30,894 bases of DNA from assembly GCA_028713675.1 (NCBI GenBank), contig JAQTNV010000038.1, positions 1-30,894 on the forward strand, given 5' to 3'. Source of the stretch: a bacterium. Its GTDB lineage: Bacteria; Desulfobacterota; JAPLJL01. The translations under genes were made by a program, and so were the position numbers. Each line of letters opens with the position of its first letter. Position 1 is the first letter of the stretch. The notes beneath the pieces are model-generated. The model saw nothing but the letters and a program-made list of their open reading frames with translations. It searched no databases and was not told the DNA's origin. Below are positions 30,024 to 30,894 of this stretch, in pieces.

Positions 30024-30894
30024 CTACCACCCTTCCACAACAATATCGTCGAGATACGCCCCCTCGGCGCAATGGCCGGAACCGTCGCTCTCAAAAAGGA
30101 ATTGAATGGCGATCTTGGCCTGGCCGGAGAAAGATGAGAGATCAACATAATCATTCATCGCCCACCCATTTGATTGCCGGCATATTTGCCAAAGGTCGGA
30201 CCAGGCCCCGGCTTGATCCTTGGCCCTGACCTTCAGGCAATCATCGGGATCCGCGATCTCGAGCCAATACCAGAAGCTCAAAGTCAGAAGTGAATGCCCG
30301 CCCGGATAGAAGACCATTTCCAGGAAAGCCTTCATTTCATTGTCATATTTATGAATTGACAAATTACTTGCCCCCACCGCCCCGCATTCATCATTGCTCT
30401 GCGTCCCGTCCGCGGCGCACCAGGCGCTGTACATTCCTGAATGGGATTGTTTATCAGCTTTTCCCCAGTGATCATCACCGCCGGCGGAGTCCTCATCTCC
30501 CGAGGTCCAGTTCGAGGTCAATATCGCCGAGTCGAAAGTTTCGCGGGAAATCTCTTCCGGGTAGAAGGTAAATTGCCGGGGCAGGCTCGGCGCGCTGTAA
30601 TTCCCCGAGGCGTCCCTCGCCCGCACCCACCAGCGATAGTTCCTGACCAGGAATGAGGAAGAATTCATCTGGTAAAAAGCCGAATCCGTTGCCACCGTAA
30701 TAGGATTTGCATAAGGATCACTCATATTGAGCAAGGAAATCTGGTAAGCGCCGGGAGCACTCAAGCGGCAGTTGTCGGAACTGACGGTCCAGCTGAAAGT
30801 GATGGGGAGAGCATGAAACGCGGACCCGTCCGCCGGAGTCAAAAGCTCCGGAGCCGAAGGCGGGATCAAGTCAGAATCATTCCGGCACTCGCTC
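30024..30894 (-). CDS. Secreted adhesin-like protein, C-terminal part (5' end outside window)
   Basis: The frame stays open to the window edge, so at least 289 C-terminal residues are seen; the TTG near 30869 is not a likely start. A fibronectin-III-like domain comes first (PPSAPELLTPADGSAF ... YRWWVRARDASGNYSAPS ... FTFYPEE). A jelly-roll MAM/immune-inhibitor-A-type domain follows: SNWTSGDEDSAGGDDHWG, SLLTLSFWYWLEIADPDDCLKVRAKD, IAIQFLFESDGSGH and the closing YLDDIVVEGW, with paired Cys residues. Such tails occur in secreted peptidases and cell-surface adhesins; the catalytic part, if any, would lie outside. Strand opposite to most of the window. Confidence 0.8.
   Translation of the reverse strand, partial: SECRNDSDLIPPSAPELLTPADGSAFHALPITFSWTVSSDNCRLSAPGAYQISLLNMSDPYANPITVATDSAFYQMNSSSFLVRNYRWWVRARDASGNYSAPSLPRQFTFYPEEISRETFDSAILTSNWTSGDEDSAGGDDHWGKADKQSHSGMYSAWCAADGTQSNDECGAVGASNLSIHKYDNEMKAFLEMVFYPGGHSLLTLSFWYWLEIADPDDCLKVRAKDQAGAWSDLWQICRQSNGWAMNDYVDLSSFSGQAKIAIQFLFESDGSGHCAEGAYLDDIVVEGW

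Overview
The window looks like a chromosomal segment of a Gram-negative, probably anaerobic bacterium. It encodes an outer-membrane porin, two Cys-terminated signal peptides, a PpiD/SurA-type periplasmic folding factor, TRAP-type solute receptors, a diheme c-type cytochrome-like protein and paired acyl-CoA dehydrogenases with an SCP2 protein. That mix fits a deltaproteobacterial (Desulfobacterota-like) lineage, but this is inference from gene content; no rRNA or tRNA gene is present to settle it. Coding regions are GC-rich, gaps are AT-richer, and nearly all genes lie on the + strand. LEFT HALF (1-16.6 kb) is mostly housekeeping: 3' end of trpS, a four-helix-bundle (S23/Avd-like) gene, scpA-scpB, a ROK sugar kinase, lepA-lepB-small membrane protein, pyrR-pyrB-pyrC plus an unknown protein, a short ribosome-hibernation factor, an EamA transporter, an MFS transporter overlapping a metallo-beta-lactamase-fold hydrolase, and a PpiD-like chaperone. 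RIGHT HALF (16.8-30.9 kb) is metabolic and envelope-related, in separate transcription units with good sigma70-like promoters and terminators: two acyl-CoA dehydrogenases behind a promoter with a perfect 7-2-7 palindrome, a convergent SCP2 gene, an esterase lipoprotein with an unknown lipoprotein, two paralogous TRAP solute receptors without membrane subunits, a HEAT-repeat protein, a GEGP-type diheme protein followed by a porin, a TupA-like tungstate-binding protein, and the 3' end of a secreted adhesin-like protein on the - strand. MOST STRIKING SIGNAL: many intergenic gaps of the left half are filled by degenerate 7-bp tandem repeats packaged in a fixed format, four heptamers plus three bases = 31 nt. 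'Left' arms, e.g. (GTYTCKR)x4+GTT, follow a stop codon. 'Right' arms, AAC+(YRGARAC)x4, which are roughly their reverse complement, precede the next start codon. At least eight left and seven right arms of this family are visible, and unrelated heptamer families (ATTGACG, CTTTCAC, GGTCGGC) keep the same 31-nt format. The four-helix-bundle gene lies exactly between one left arm (542-572) and one right arm (1082-1112), so it looks like the coding version of an otherwise non-coding inverted-arm element. This resembles the layout of S23-encoding intervening sequences in 23S rRNA, but here it sits in mRNA spacers. It is the best candidate for an undescribed system in the window.
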